Shown: positions 1 to 8,225, counted from the first letter of the stretch. The stretch is DNA of 10,000 bases from Actinidia chinensis (GCA_009663005.1 CM018890.1:11926252-11936251), one strand, 5' to 3'. A program made the numbers and translations. The notes: generated by a model not told the origin, from the sequence alone.

Positions 1-173
1 TAATTAAATTTAAAGGCACATTGACCAACCAATTGCGATTCTGGCTGCTTATCAATGATCTTAAACTACGTAACAAAAAAAACCAAGAAAACAACGATTA
101 CACGTAAAAAAAATGTGCAGAGAGATTTTGCAACTGGTGCCACTATACACATTGGACCCAAACAGAGCATCAC

Positions 174-305
174 CGTGAAACTACCGCGACCACAGTATCA
201 GGAGTAACGAAGGATCCCTTGTGGACAAATACTGCAGCAAGCTCAGCTGCCTCCTTTAAGGTTCTGACAGCAAAAGAAAACCAATTCTTGGAAACGCTGG
301 ACAAC
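174..305 (-). other. Clathrin heavy chain exon 11
   Basis: It runs from tcctag to the donor gtgatg (173-168). It starts VVQRF and holds KEAAELAAV and the PDTV segment of the linker/ankle. Below 174 the sequence looks like intron; the next exon lies outside the window. Confidence 0.85.
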
Positions 306-3300
306 CTAGGATGTATTTCCAAAATGGTCGGACACAATAGTTCTCAAATCCTCATTATCAAACAAAAGACCATAGGAAAAACATGAAAAACCGTGAGTGT
401 ATCATCCAAAGACAAAATTTCTTTCAGAACTGAGACAAAAATGGTGTTTAACTTACCAAATTCTCAGCACCAGGCAGGTTTTCCAATCCTCCCCGTTCCT
501 ACCATTAGCAAGATTGACAGCACAAGTTCAGATTGTATCAACTGTAATGAATAAACCAGATAAAGTTATAACTAATAGTTGTCACTCAATTACCACTAGA
601 AGAAAGAATTAGTAACATACTTGGCCGCTGACGAAAGGCACCATTGTTGACTATCATTTACGGTTGCAAGTAACACCTGGCCCCTCCTACTGACAGTAGG
701 AAAGCATCCAACTGACGAAGCATTCAGATGTCAGGACAAAATTGGATCTGGACTAATCCTATTTCTGTTTACGCAGTACTTCCCCAGGTCATATACTAAA
801 AAGTCCTAGCTATGGTGTACATAATCAAACATAACTTATGGGATATCTGCCAAATCGAAACGGATTATTATGAAAACTGCTTGATAGACCATATAATAGA
901 AGATTTTGGTATGAGAGAAAGAGGGACCACTGCATGCCAACTAATAAAGTCATCAGCAAATCTGGAGAAATCAAAGATTGCTATGCTTCATTCGAAAAAG
1001 ATGGCCTTGACAGACTGTCAAACAATGCACCGTTTAACACTCAAGGATAAGTATCCTCAATTCCATTCCTAAGAACCAGGAAGTTAAAATGGATTCCAGT
1101 ACATTGAAATTGCTTAGTTTCACAATAGGGACGAGTATTTTTTTTCCCACCGCTAACACAATTTCTAATTCTAGTGTCCCCCTGTACATATATCCTGAAT
1201 AAAGCATAACTATTTCGGTACTGGATGGTAATCTTCTATTTTCAATTCGGTACCACAAAAAATTAAATTGTATTGATCCTTTCATATTGAAATTGGAATA
1301 CACGCACCCATGTTGGCATTATGAAGCCTAGTACATCGGCAAAATTTTACATCCACCCCCCAATTCGGAACAGTTACAACTGACGAAGTTAATAAGGATG
1401 AAATAGACCATAATTGAAGTGTATTAAAATTATGATACCACTACAACCGAGCATCTTGCTTTATCACAAAACGGAATTTTCGGATAAATGGAAAGAAAAT
1501 GTGGATACACAGAAATCTGAAGCATTCCACAACCACCACATTAAAATAATTAAGAAAAACAGAAAAAGAAAAGCGCAAAAATATGGACCTGGCTGGCCAC
1601 CGAGCTCAATAACATGCAACTTTACGCAGTCCACGCAACACATGTCCGCACTAACAGTCTTTGTTGCAAAGATAATACAGAACAGAAGGATCTCCATTCC
1701 TGAAACCTTATAGTACAGTATAATTCACCATAACAACAAACCCTCCGATTGCAAAGCATCTATTGACATTTATGACAAGTAGTTTAAATTTCAAGAAAAT
1801 GAACACACTTTGAACGAAGGCAAAGATGCAGCCGTATGTGCCTACAAAGAATGTTGACTGCGCTGCTGGTCCACTGAAAATATCTATGCATATTTCCGTT
1901 AACGCGTTAGGGGGGCGTCTACAATAAACATATGAAATATGGAGAAGTACCAGAAACAAAACGAACTAGAAAAGGAATTTTCTACACATGGCGGGGGTAT
2001 TAGAAACTATTCTTGCACTAAATATTGGAAGGCAATACAAATAACCATCTGGTGAACCAGGAGCTATCCCAATTAAAATCAACCCTTTCACCACAGGATC
2101 ACAATCGATAGGAGTTAATTATCTATTGCTTTTTCTAAATTAGCAGTTTCTACTCAAACATCTTACATGTCATTCACACAAGGATCAGACCATTTTTCAT
2201 AAAAAATTATAACACACAAAAAGACAAAAACTAAATAGCGTAAATGGCATACTAATCACTTTTGAAAAGATAACATGTATACCCTTCATGGACAATATAT
2301 CAGAGGTTTGTGTGAACAAGACACCCAACATCTTTGGGGTTATCCACTTCCAGAAATCTACCTGTACAAATAGCACGGCCCATAATTTAAGTAATATTAT
2401 TCACGCGCTTGGGACATGCATTAGGCAGTTAGGACAACAATAAAGTTGTCACCTCTCAGGCATCATGATGAGATTTCATTTTGCTTTCAATCCAATGTTA
2501 AATATTGTGTAAGTGATCATGAGTCAGTGTCCCGGAAGGTGACTTCAAAGGAAGAAACGCACCCTGCGGCCTAATGTTAAACAAAATAGACTACTTACTA
2601 TAAAACATGAATTTGTGCAATTATAAAACAGCCCCAGAGAACCCTGGGTTTTTTCCCTCAAGAATTTACCAATGTTCATATCTTCGGCAGCAAATATTGG
2701 TATTACAAAATATGAAAAGCACAAAAATAAGTAGCCAATCAAGCACGCCCTTAGGTTTGCAAGGGTAGTTGGAGGAGAAAACCTTGTGATGCTTAACTAA
2801 ACTAAAATTACATTTACTCTATATAACAAACAAAAAGGCGATGACACTGCAGTTGTATTACAGGTGCTGTGATTTTGAAACAAGTAAACCCTACAAAATA
2901 ATATAAGCCTTGGTGCAGTATCTTTAGTAACATTCATAGCTATTCACACTATAGTTGTAGAAACATAATAAAATTTACCAGTTTAGAGCTAAAATTTTGG
3001 AATTGGGATTCATAGCTTAGTCTGCTGTGATAGGCCTCCTCAAGGGCATCTACATGAGTCATATTCTATCATAATTACAACCTGTTTACTGAGTTGAATA
3101 TTTTCCCAAACGCATATATACTATCGGATTCCACCATAACAGGGTGAACGATGATGAACTGACGGGTGATCCTATGGACACATACACAGCTGCATTACAC
3201 ACCATAAACAAAACCACAATCAATTCCCTCTTTCTTTAAAAATGCAACATTTTGTTTCAAGGCCAGCCCTAGTTGCTTTTCTTTCATTGACTTGATTTCA

Positions 3301-3649
3301 TTCCCACACATCTCTATCCAAATACATCTTGCATTACAAATCTGGAACCAAACTACACAAAACCGATCTTTACAGAGCTCAACGGCAACTAACCAATACA
3401 AACACCACCACGATAACAAAAAAAAAACTAAATTTCAGATAGAAGACGAGAAAAAACTAAGAGAATTAGACAAGTATTGAAGTCTGAACTGTTGAAGTAA
3501 TTCCGAACAAGACCAAATCACTTCGAAAGACAATCTTTTCTCTCAATTCAACTAAGAATTAGAAGCGAAAGCGGATAATTGGAACTTGTGGAAGAGAAGA
3601 TTACCGTTAGGGCCTCCCTCATGCTGATCGGAGCATTAGCGGCCAACAT
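174..3649 (-). CDS. CHC: Clathrin heavy chain, 5' part (exons 1-11), frame-disrupted, runs off left edge
   Basis: Clathrin heavy chain forms the legs of the triskelion that coats endocytic and trans-Golgi vesicles. The minus strand carries its N-terminal segments in the correct order: MLAANAPISMREALT (3649-3605), LRRPITAD (3043-3020), MNPNSKILAL (3013-2984), VDFWKWITPKMLG (2361-2323), LILIGIAPGSP (2082-2050), KLHVIELGGQPG (1622-1587), RRGQVLLATVND (688-653), TMVPFVSGQ (647-621) and KEAAELAAV in exon 11. These belong to the seven-bladed N-terminal propeller (about 330 residues) and the start of the linker/ankle. Plant proteins are about 1,700 residues, so roughly the first quarter is here. Eleven exons fit with GT donors throughout. 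Almost every exon contains one or more single- or few-base indels, so no continuous protein can be read as printed. It is either a decayed gene copy or a functional gene in error-rich sequence; retained introns exclude a processed pseudogene. The family call is secure; functional status is not. Confidence 0.93.
457..541 (-). other. Clathrin heavy chain exon 10
   Basis: It runs from ttcattacag to a consensus donor (gtaagt). It encodes the AVNLA and LPGAEN segments at the propeller/linker junction. At 85 bp it is clearly longer than the family needs, so it carries net inserted bases. Confidence 0.84.
621..846 (-). other. Clathrin heavy chain exon 9
   Basis: It runs from tttggcag to a strong donor (gtatgt). 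Clean stretches are RNRISPDPI, RRGQVLLATVND and TMVPFVSGQ, each in a different frame because of extra bases between them. It covers the last propeller blades. Its 226 bp is within a few bases of the family length. Confidence 0.9.
930..1012 (-). other. Clathrin heavy chain exon 8 (edges approximate)
   Basis: Bases here match the [21 protein letters not shown] region once indels are allowed; the core tttgctgatgacttt is intact. It ends near gcatgcag with an overlapping GT donor. The acceptor is probably the gacag just above 1012. Confidence 0.75.
1589..1706 (-). other. Clathrin heavy chain exon 7
   Basis: It encodes FATKTVSAD and, in the same frame, KLHVIELGGQPG, a hallmark propeller stretch. 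The donor gtccat splits the final Gly codon. The acceptor is ambiguous between ataag and a later tttcag six bases downstream. Intron 7, about 576 bp, is the longest here. Confidence 0.87.
1807..1918 (-). other. Clathrin heavy chain exon 6
   Basis: The acceptor is tttattgtag and the donor gtgttc. The central bases encode FSVDQQRS-type propeller sequence (ttcagtggaccagcagcgca) followed by an AHAA segment. The frame breaks on both sides of that core. Confidence 0.83.
2046..2181 (-). other. Clathrin heavy chain exon 5 (upstream edge approximate)
   Basis: It contains the KMF-R-TANL segment and then the clean stretch LILIGIAPGSP at 2082-2050. The donor gttatt is a weak GT site. The acceptor is not clear; 2181 is estimated from where similarity begins. 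Confidence 0.8.
2283..2361 (-). other. Clathrin heavy chain exon 4
   Basis: It follows tttgtacag and opens with the clean stretch VDFWKWITPKMLG. The rest, covering the TQTSVYHWSIEG segment, is shifted by indels. The donor is gtatac. Intron 3 upstream is short, about 91 bp. Confidence 0.87.
2453..2542 (-). other. Clathrin heavy chain exon 3
   Basis: A 90-bp exon lies between a pyrimidine-rich acceptor ending gaag (where a cag would be usual) and a GT donor (gtgaca). Across several frames it holds the conserved TTQDHLQ-IFNIE and KSHQMPE region. Its length equals that expected for the family, so insertions and deletions roughly cancel. Confidence 0.82.
2979..3189 (-). other. Clathrin heavy chain exon 2
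   Basis: The acceptor is atgcag at 3195-3190 and the donor gtaaat at 2978-2973. The exon covers propeller blade 1. LRRPITAD and MNPNSKILAL each read cleanly but in different frames. The first 100 bp match the family at the nucleotide level only if several one-base indels are allowed. Intron 2 is about 436 bp. Confidence 0.85.
3605..3649 (-). other. Clathrin heavy chain exon 1 (coding part)
   Basis: It reads cleanly as MLAANAPISMREALT from an ATG in a good eukaryotic context (gccaccATG), and ends at a GT donor (gtaatc, 3604-3599). This is the conserved plant clathrin heavy chain N-terminus, where exon 1 is also short. Intron 1 is about 415 bp. Confidence 0.88.
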
Positions 3650-3835
3650 GGTGGCGAGATCGAACCTCCGCGATCAGTACTCCGATCTGCGAGTTGCGAA
3701 AGAAACCGCCAAGATCTGAGGCAGCCGAGACTAATGACATGAAAGAGAGACGGAATCGAGTCGAGAGAGAAATCTAATCCGAGGGGCGTCGAGCCGGAGA
3801 CCGTCAGACGGCTAGTATTAAACCCAGAACAATAT
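3650..3835 (-). promoter_or_regulatory. Presumed 5' UTR and core promoter of the clathrin gene
   Basis: On the minus strand this stretch is more GC-rich than its surroundings and has pyrimidine runs (tctctctcgactcg; gtctctcttt), as is common in plant 5' leaders. A weak TATA-like tttatatt occurs near 3835-3828, about 185 bp before the ATG. The transcription start cannot be fixed from sequence alone. Confidence 0.4.
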
Positions 3836-3916
3836 AAAGGGGTAAATCAGTGGATAACAATCGTACAGTATTAGTATCAACATAGTAACGAGTTGGCTAA
3901 AAAGATGGTTCAAAAG

Positions 3917-3925
3917 TTAGGGTTT
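3917..3925 (-). promoter_or_regulatory. Telo-box (AAACCCTAA) upstream of clathrin start
   Basis: The minus strand reads aaaccctaa about 270 bp upstream of the ATG. This short motif is common in promoters of highly expressed, growth-related plant genes. A nine-base match can arise by chance. Confidence 0.35.
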
Positions 3926-4021
3926 TAAACTTTGGAAGTTAAAGGAATTAATTTGTTTATCTGGACAAAAATGCCGCAAAACTCTATTTAATCACATTTA
4001 ACCAGTTTTATGAGAAAATTG

Positions 4022-4034
4022 TCTCTCTCTCTCT
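4022..4034. repeat. Short (CT)n microsatellite
   Basis: Thirteen bases of alternating T and C. It lies between the clathrin promoter region and the LTR-like relic. Confidence 0.8.
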
Positions 4035-4274
4035 GTAACACTCCTCAGCCACACCGACGTTGCATTCGCCATCATCCGTTCCTCACGTCATCCGTTGTAA
4101 TCGCCGTTTGCCTTCATGACGTCCCACGTTCCGGTGGCTCTAGACATTTCGTATTTCGTCTGTTATAGAAGAGGTGAAGAACTCCAAACGTAGTCTCCCA
4201 CTCAACCACTAGCACGACTTGGTTAGGACAGAAGCGTGATAGAAGAGTGTGTCACACATCAGATACAGACATCA

Positions 4275-4427
4275 GGCTCTGATATCAGTGATCAGGAGAA
4301 GGGGTGACAGAGTAGAACTCACCCTCAAAACTCAGTTAAGAAGGGGCGGGACACAACTTCCCACCTTATAAACAAGTCCAACAGTAGTCTCCCAGGTCGT
4401 CCAATTCGCTATTTGTCTTCTAAAGTC
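4275..4427 (-). mobile_element. LTR-end plus primer-binding-site relic (copia or TRIM-like)
   Basis: On the minus strand, tgatatcagagcc at 4287-4275 differs at one base from the usual plant LTR-retrotransposon primer-binding site for initiator Met tRNA (tggtatcagagcc). It is preceded by one spacer base and by ca (4290-4289), the expected LTR terminus. Upstream, gtttataagg (4373-4364), a CCGCCCCTTC run and ttttgagggtgagttc resemble plant copia and TRIM LTRs. If the LTR begins near 4427 it is only about 140 bp, a TRIM-like size. No coding remains follow it towards 4030. The start boundary and lineage are inferred. Confidence 0.5.
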
Positions 4428-4559
4428 TCGTCTCCCACCGCCCATAGTCGTGCGATCGTGAGGAACTCTCATCCTTTCATGTCTGTTAATATATCCCCCA
4501 TCGCCCAATAACGATGTTAGATTTTGTGTGAATGAAAGCATAAAGAGAATAGTGGTAAC

Positions 4560-5060
4560 AATTGATTACAGCCACAACCTCCTAAAAGGAATTATATAGA
4601 ACCAAATGCATCTCCTTTACAGCCCTAATGGCTGCTTTTTGGGACCATGACCAACGCTATAGCTGTACATGGTGGAAAATCCATAAGCATCCTCAGCCAG
4701 AAGAGGTTTTAACAGCCCACTAATTATATATGAATTACAAATAGAGTATTTGTTTGGCATAAATGCTGAGGTTTATCATTGAAAAAACACATCAACACAA
4801 CATCAAGATCAACATCAACAGAAACAACACCCATCATTTTAGTTCTTGAGAGAGAGAGAGAGACAGATCGTTTAGTTCGGCCAAGCTGCTTTGGAGGTGT
4901 TCCAAATTAGTGGTTCTAGCCGTTTTTATCCTGGGAAGAAGACTCGACAGCACCCTACAACCCCTCGTAGGCGGCGAATCTTTTCTTAAGGAGACGCGAT
5001 TGCAGGACTCACCTTCTGTTTCATCTCTTATATTTCAGTTTTCTTAATTTAAAGTTCGGC
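4560..5060 (+). promoter_or_regulatory. Candidate plus-strand promoter/leader, possibly 5' LTR of the downstream copia element
   Basis: This stretch holds no ORF. It reads like a transcribed leader: an AT-rich TATA-like zone (4720-4770), then repeated atcaacatcaa-type A/C-rich sequence, a GA run at 4848-4863, a GC-richer block with cgtaggcggcgaatc and ttcttaaggagac, then a pyrimidine tract ending in tttcag near 5038. Its style and orientation suit the U3-R-U5 of a copia LTR, and a copia gag lies downstream. Neither a PBS nor a second LTR copy is visible. A host promoter is the alternative. Confidence 0.3.
4848..4863. repeat. (GA)8 microsatellite
   Basis: Sixteen bases of alternating G and A inside the candidate leader. 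Confidence 0.85.
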
Positions 5061-5460
5061 AATTTATTTTGATACTGAAAATTATTCTTTGAAATTTGTA
5101 TGCCGGATCAATTTTTTTCAACAATCTTAAGAAAGATTCCTTTTTTGATCTTCGATCGCAATCGAATTTCATAAAATAAGATTTTTGTTCGTCTAATGTG
5201 AAGATGCATATCTTATACATGTTAAAAAGAGAAAATTTTAGTACTCTTTGATATGTACAGATCTATACATGTAGAAGTACGAAAAAAAAAATATTTTCCT
5301 TTCATAGAAAATTGATTTCAATTTTAAAGAAAAATAAAAAATAAATAAAAACATACCCATTGAAAGTACCTTCATAGACTTGGCTTTTGATCTTGACGGG
5401 TGGGATTCATTCCCGAGAATGTCACTGCACTTTCTTGACCTCCAGATCCCGTTAATTTGT
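5061..5460. other. AT-rich intergenic stretch, nothing recognised
   Basis: This is AT-rich DNA with A and T runs and stops in all frames. The 5380-5455 part is less AT-rich (cttgacgggtgggattcattcccgag as two short halves) but matches nothing I recognise. It may be part of the element leader or ordinary spacer. Confidence 0.4.
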
Positions 5461-5575
5461 TAGAAAGAAAAGAAATGACTCGTAGGAAGAGAGAGAGAAA
5501 AGAGTGAAGACAGGGATAAATAAGAGAGAAAGAGAAATTGGGAATAAAAAAAGGAGAAAGAGAGAAAATATAATA
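5461..5575. repeat. Purine-rich low-complexity tract
   Basis: On the plus strand this is nearly all A and G (runs such as gaagagagagagaaaag), giving a polypyrimidine minus strand. It produces a spurious Ser/Phe/Leu-rich minus-strand reading frame. Confidence 0.8.
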
Positions 5576-5588
5576 TTAGATATCTACC

Positions 5589-5740
5589 TAAAGTAAGGCA
5601 CGCGCGGAACATGAACTGCGAATTAAAATATTTATATAATATATATAATTTATATATCATATCATAAAGTAAGGCAATGCGCTGAACATAAAATGCAATT
5701 TAAAATTTATATATATATATATATATATATAATATAAATA
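5589..5740. repeat. 76-bp tandem duplication, two diverged units
   Basis: Unit 1 starts at 5589 and unit 2 at 5665, both with taaagtaaggca. They share an ordered pattern: a gcgc-containing segment, gaacat, a tgc, then aattaaaat or aatttaaaat and a TA-rich end. A short gcatgccgtgaa near 5742 may be the remnant of a third unit. Confidence 0.7.
5708..5731. repeat. (TA)12 microsatellite
   Basis: Twenty-four bases of perfect TA alternation at the end of the second 76-bp unit. Confidence 0.9.
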
Positions 5741-6180
5741 TGCATGCCGTGAAAATATAATATATAATCTATATATATTATAATAATTGAATAAAAAAAA
5801 AACGCAGGAACTCTGACAATCCTGTTAATTATAGTTTTTCACCTTTACTTGTATTGTTATTAAAATTTAACCACATCGTTTGAAACAATTACAGATGTCT
5901 CCATATTTGGGATAAGTATAATTCAGCCCTAAACTTTCTGTAATTAACCGTTTTAATTCAAATCATTCGTAATTACTGTTTACTCAGAATTTAAATAATA
6001 CAGATTACCCAATCTTTACTGTAATTATAATTTCTATTAATTTTTTTTTTAAATATAAAAAAATTACATAATTTTCTTATTTGGAATTATCGATTTCCTT
6101 AATTTTTTAAAAAAAAATATAATAAATTAAATAACAATTTAATTTCGCCAAAATATTGAAAAATTATATTTTTTTAAAAC
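5741..6180. other. Very AT-rich spacer
   Basis: A long stretch of A/T runs with almost no GC and stops in all frames. I see no gene, hairpin transposon or LTR boundary in it. Confidence 0.6.
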
Positions 6181-6640
6181 CCCTATGTTTGTCAACTGTG
6201 CGCGGTTACTTTTGATAGGAGTGATAGGCTACGGCCCTTAGGCATTCCGTGCGCGGCTGTCTTTGTTGAACAAGGCTGTTTGAAGCTTTGTTCCTATTGG
6301 CCGGTTAGAGTTTGCCTCAACCGATTGTAGTTGCCCTTGCCTACCGTTGCGATTTCAAGGGTCCAATCTCCTCCTCTAGGGACGTTGCCCTCAAAACACT
6401 CTGATTATAGAAGTTTATACCATTTATGGGATTATGTCTAGATATTTATCTATTTATTTGTCGATATTTGAGAATCTATGCACTTATATGTGGTTGATCT
6501 TTTTCAGAAAAAACAAAAAAAAAATGTCGACTAAAAAAAGTCCAGTGAGCCTACCGTCAAGTGTGGGTTTGAAACACAGCACTCTCAAGTTTCAGCTTTT
6601 CTGGGAGAACTGCTGTCCAACCCTGGTGTTCCCCGATCCG
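6181..6640. other. Unassigned stretch of higher GC upstream of gag
   Basis: The composition changes sharply at about 6181 to a more balanced sequence. Two similar short motifs occur, gtgcgcggtt near 6198 and gtgcgcggct near 6250. No primer-binding site for Met tRNA is visible. The 74-codon open frame at 6434 matches nothing I know. This may be the untranslated leader of the copia element. Confidence 0.35.
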
Positions 6641-6679
6641 CGATGGCATCATGTGTGACCGACCAAGAAAATTTGGTGG

Positions 6680-7330
6680 GGCCTGATTGCAAGAGATGCA
6701 GCAGAAATATTGACATGTTTTTGCTATCTTACAGACGCTAATTTCGCTGGATGCTTAACTGAAGAAGCTCCAGTTGGGCTGAAAAATGAGACGGATTAGT
6801 CGAAGGTGATTGCGAGAGATCACTGGAAAAATACTGATTTATCTGTGCAAGAATTATATTCTTTAGATGCCCTAGAGATTCTTTATAACTCGGTGTATCA
6901 AGATTTAAATTCTTACTTGCTTAAGGAGCTTGTGGGAGTCCCTTAGACAGGAATACAAGATCGAGGGGGCAGTTCCAAAAGTTTATTGTTGCCGATTTCT
7001 AGACTATGTAATGCGGACACGAGATCGGTACTGACTCAGTTCCAGAGCTCCAGGATTCTCATTATGAAATCAAAGCAGAAGGAATGTCTCTTGAGTAGGC
7101 ATTTCCTAGGGCTTTATTCATCCACAAGCTCCCGAGACATAAAAAGTTCAAGAGTTATCTCATGTTCAAGAACATGAGATGACCTCGGAGGCTCTTTTTC
7201 TTCACGCTCAATGTTGAGGAAGAAAACAGGGCAAGAAACAAAGGTGTCAAACCCTCTACATGGGCCAGGCTACATAATGAAGCATGGTCATTCCTCGAAG
7301 ACGAAGAAGTCTAAGAACAAGTGATCAAAT
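6680..7330 (+). pseudogene. Copia Gag (capsid) remains
   Basis: Across all three plus frames, pieces occur in the order expected for the UBN2/retrotran-gag domain of copia: an NIDM-F start segment, LTEEAP (about 6758-6776), a leucine-rich D-ALEIL segment near 6868-6890, EGMSLE (7080-7097) and MTSEALF (about 7179-7199). Several stops and frame changes separate them. Gag would form the virus-like particle that packages element RNA. The start codon cannot be fixed; 6642 (atggca) is one possibility. Confidence 0.75.
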
Positions 7331-7400
7331 AACCCGAAAGGCAAGAGTTCCAAACTGGGACAAAAAGGGCGATACCAAGAAGCCCATGGAAAAGTTTTTC

Positions 7401-7460
7401 CGGTACTGCTTTAACTGTAACAAGTTTGGGTATCGTGTCCCCTTCTGACTGCAAAAACTA
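7401..7460 (+). pseudogene. Gag zinc knuckle (CCHC), defective
   Basis: The reading CFNCNKFGYR at 7407-7436 matches the start of a CX2CX4HX4C nucleic-acid-binding knuckle. The His position (7431-7433) is Tyr (tat). The frame reaches a stop at 7446-7448, and the likely last Cys (gactgcaaa, 7447-7455) lies in another frame. Confidence 0.8.
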
Positions 7461-7564
7461 ATGCAACCTCGAGCTCATGCACTTATGACTGCTCATCACG
7501 GATGTTGTAGATGATATCAACCTCTCAGCAATGGTTTCTAAAGTGAACATGTGGTGGTCCAACC

Positions 7565-7830
7565 CACAAGAATGGTGGATATATACTGGGGCTACTCGCC
7601 ATTTCTGTTGGCGATAGACGTATGTTCACTACCTTTGAGCCACAAGCACATGGTGAGAGGTGTTATGGTAAATTCAGCCACCTCCGACGTTGCGGGATTG
7701 GCAAGTGGTCCCTGAAAATGACTTCAGGAAAAGAGCCTGACTCTGAATAATGTGTTATTCGTGCTTGAAATTTGGAAGAATCTGTGTCTGGCTCTCTGTG
7801 TCGAGCAGACTCATGGCCTTTCGTATGGTA
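7565..7830 (+). pseudogene. Copia aspartic protease domain, catalytic residue lost
   Basis: WWIYTGATRH at 7573-7602 corresponds to the copia protease active site, in which a D-T-G triad is expected. The Asp codon position (7582-7584) is tat, Tyr. The frame then breaks near 7608. Later pieces such as LNNVLFV near 7740 and MAFRMVF near 7813 continue the domain in other frames up to the poly(T) tract. This protease would cleave the Gag-Pol polyprotein; this copy could not. Confidence 0.85.
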
Positions 7831-7837
7831 TTTTTTT

Positions 7838-7880
<43 letters not shown>
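7831..7880. repeat. 50-bp poly(T) tract (T8-C-T41) inside copia pol
   Basis: It consists of eight T, one C, then 41 T. Readable protease text ends MAFRMVF on the left and resumes ECDRV on the right, so the tract replaces what should be one or a few Phe codons. The two sides are in different frames. The polyphenylalanine frames it creates are not proteins. Confidence 0.95.
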
Positions 7881-7881
<1 letters not shown>

Positions 7882-8225
7882 AGTGCGATAGAGTTTACCG
7901 CGCTTGTCCAACTATGTGCCGGAATTCTTTTTATGTAGGTGAAAGGTTATATGACTGCTGTCTATTCAAACTAAATGTAATGAACTGTACATCCCTACAA
8001 TTAAATAGAAGATTTTCCACAGTTGTTATGTGCTTGAGTCTTCAATTTTGGTGTCATGGTGTTAGAACTAGGGGTACATGTTAATTATGATTCTAATATT
8101 AGACTAATTCACTTTGGATTCACCTCCGCATTCCAATTGATAAAATCACAAGTGTGAGGACTTGTTTGGTGATGCAAGTTTAACTAGGTCTCTTCATTTC
8201 ATTCGATTTGAAGTATGATCTAGCA
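7881..8225 (+). pseudogene. End of protease region and GAG-pre-integrase (HHCC) domain remains
   Basis: FKLNVM at 7966-7983 precedes the zinc-binding GAG-pre-integrase domain. The first His (catggtg, about 8057) and second His (catgttaattatgattc, 8078-8094) are visible, and Cys codons at about 8153-8166 (tgtgaggacttgt) are the expected second pair. The pieces lie in different frames with stops between them. Confidence 0.75.

Noticed and set aside
397..1072. Plus-strand open frames of 71 and 86 codons
   Set aside because: Both are antisense to clathrin exons 8-10 and their introns.
1034..1303. An 89-codon minus-strand open frame with LAVGKKILVPIVK, which at first looked like the clathrin TVNE-TIVPFV segment
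   Set aside because: The true segment is found at 688-621 in exon 9 with a much better match and a proper donor. This open frame lies inside intron 7.
3195..3480. Overlapping open frames of 74 (minus) and 62 (plus) codons
   Set aside because: They fall in clathrin intron 1, match no family I know, and lie on both strands over the same bases, as expected by chance.
4332..4541. A 69-codon minus-strand open frame
   Set aside because: It overlaps the LTR-like relic, has no recognisable domain, and an LTR explains the sequence better.
5460..5660. A minus-strand open frame rich in Ser, Phe and Leu resembling a membrane protein
   Set aside because: It is a by-product of a low-complexity purine-rich tract and the start of the 76-bp repeat.
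7663..7911. A minus-strand open frame with a polylysine run
   Set aside because: It is the antisense of copia protease and the poly(T) tract, with no independent support.
7750..8084. Two plus-strand open frames with long polyphenylalanine runs
   Set aside because: They are made by the T tract. The parts on either side are copia protease remains in different frames.
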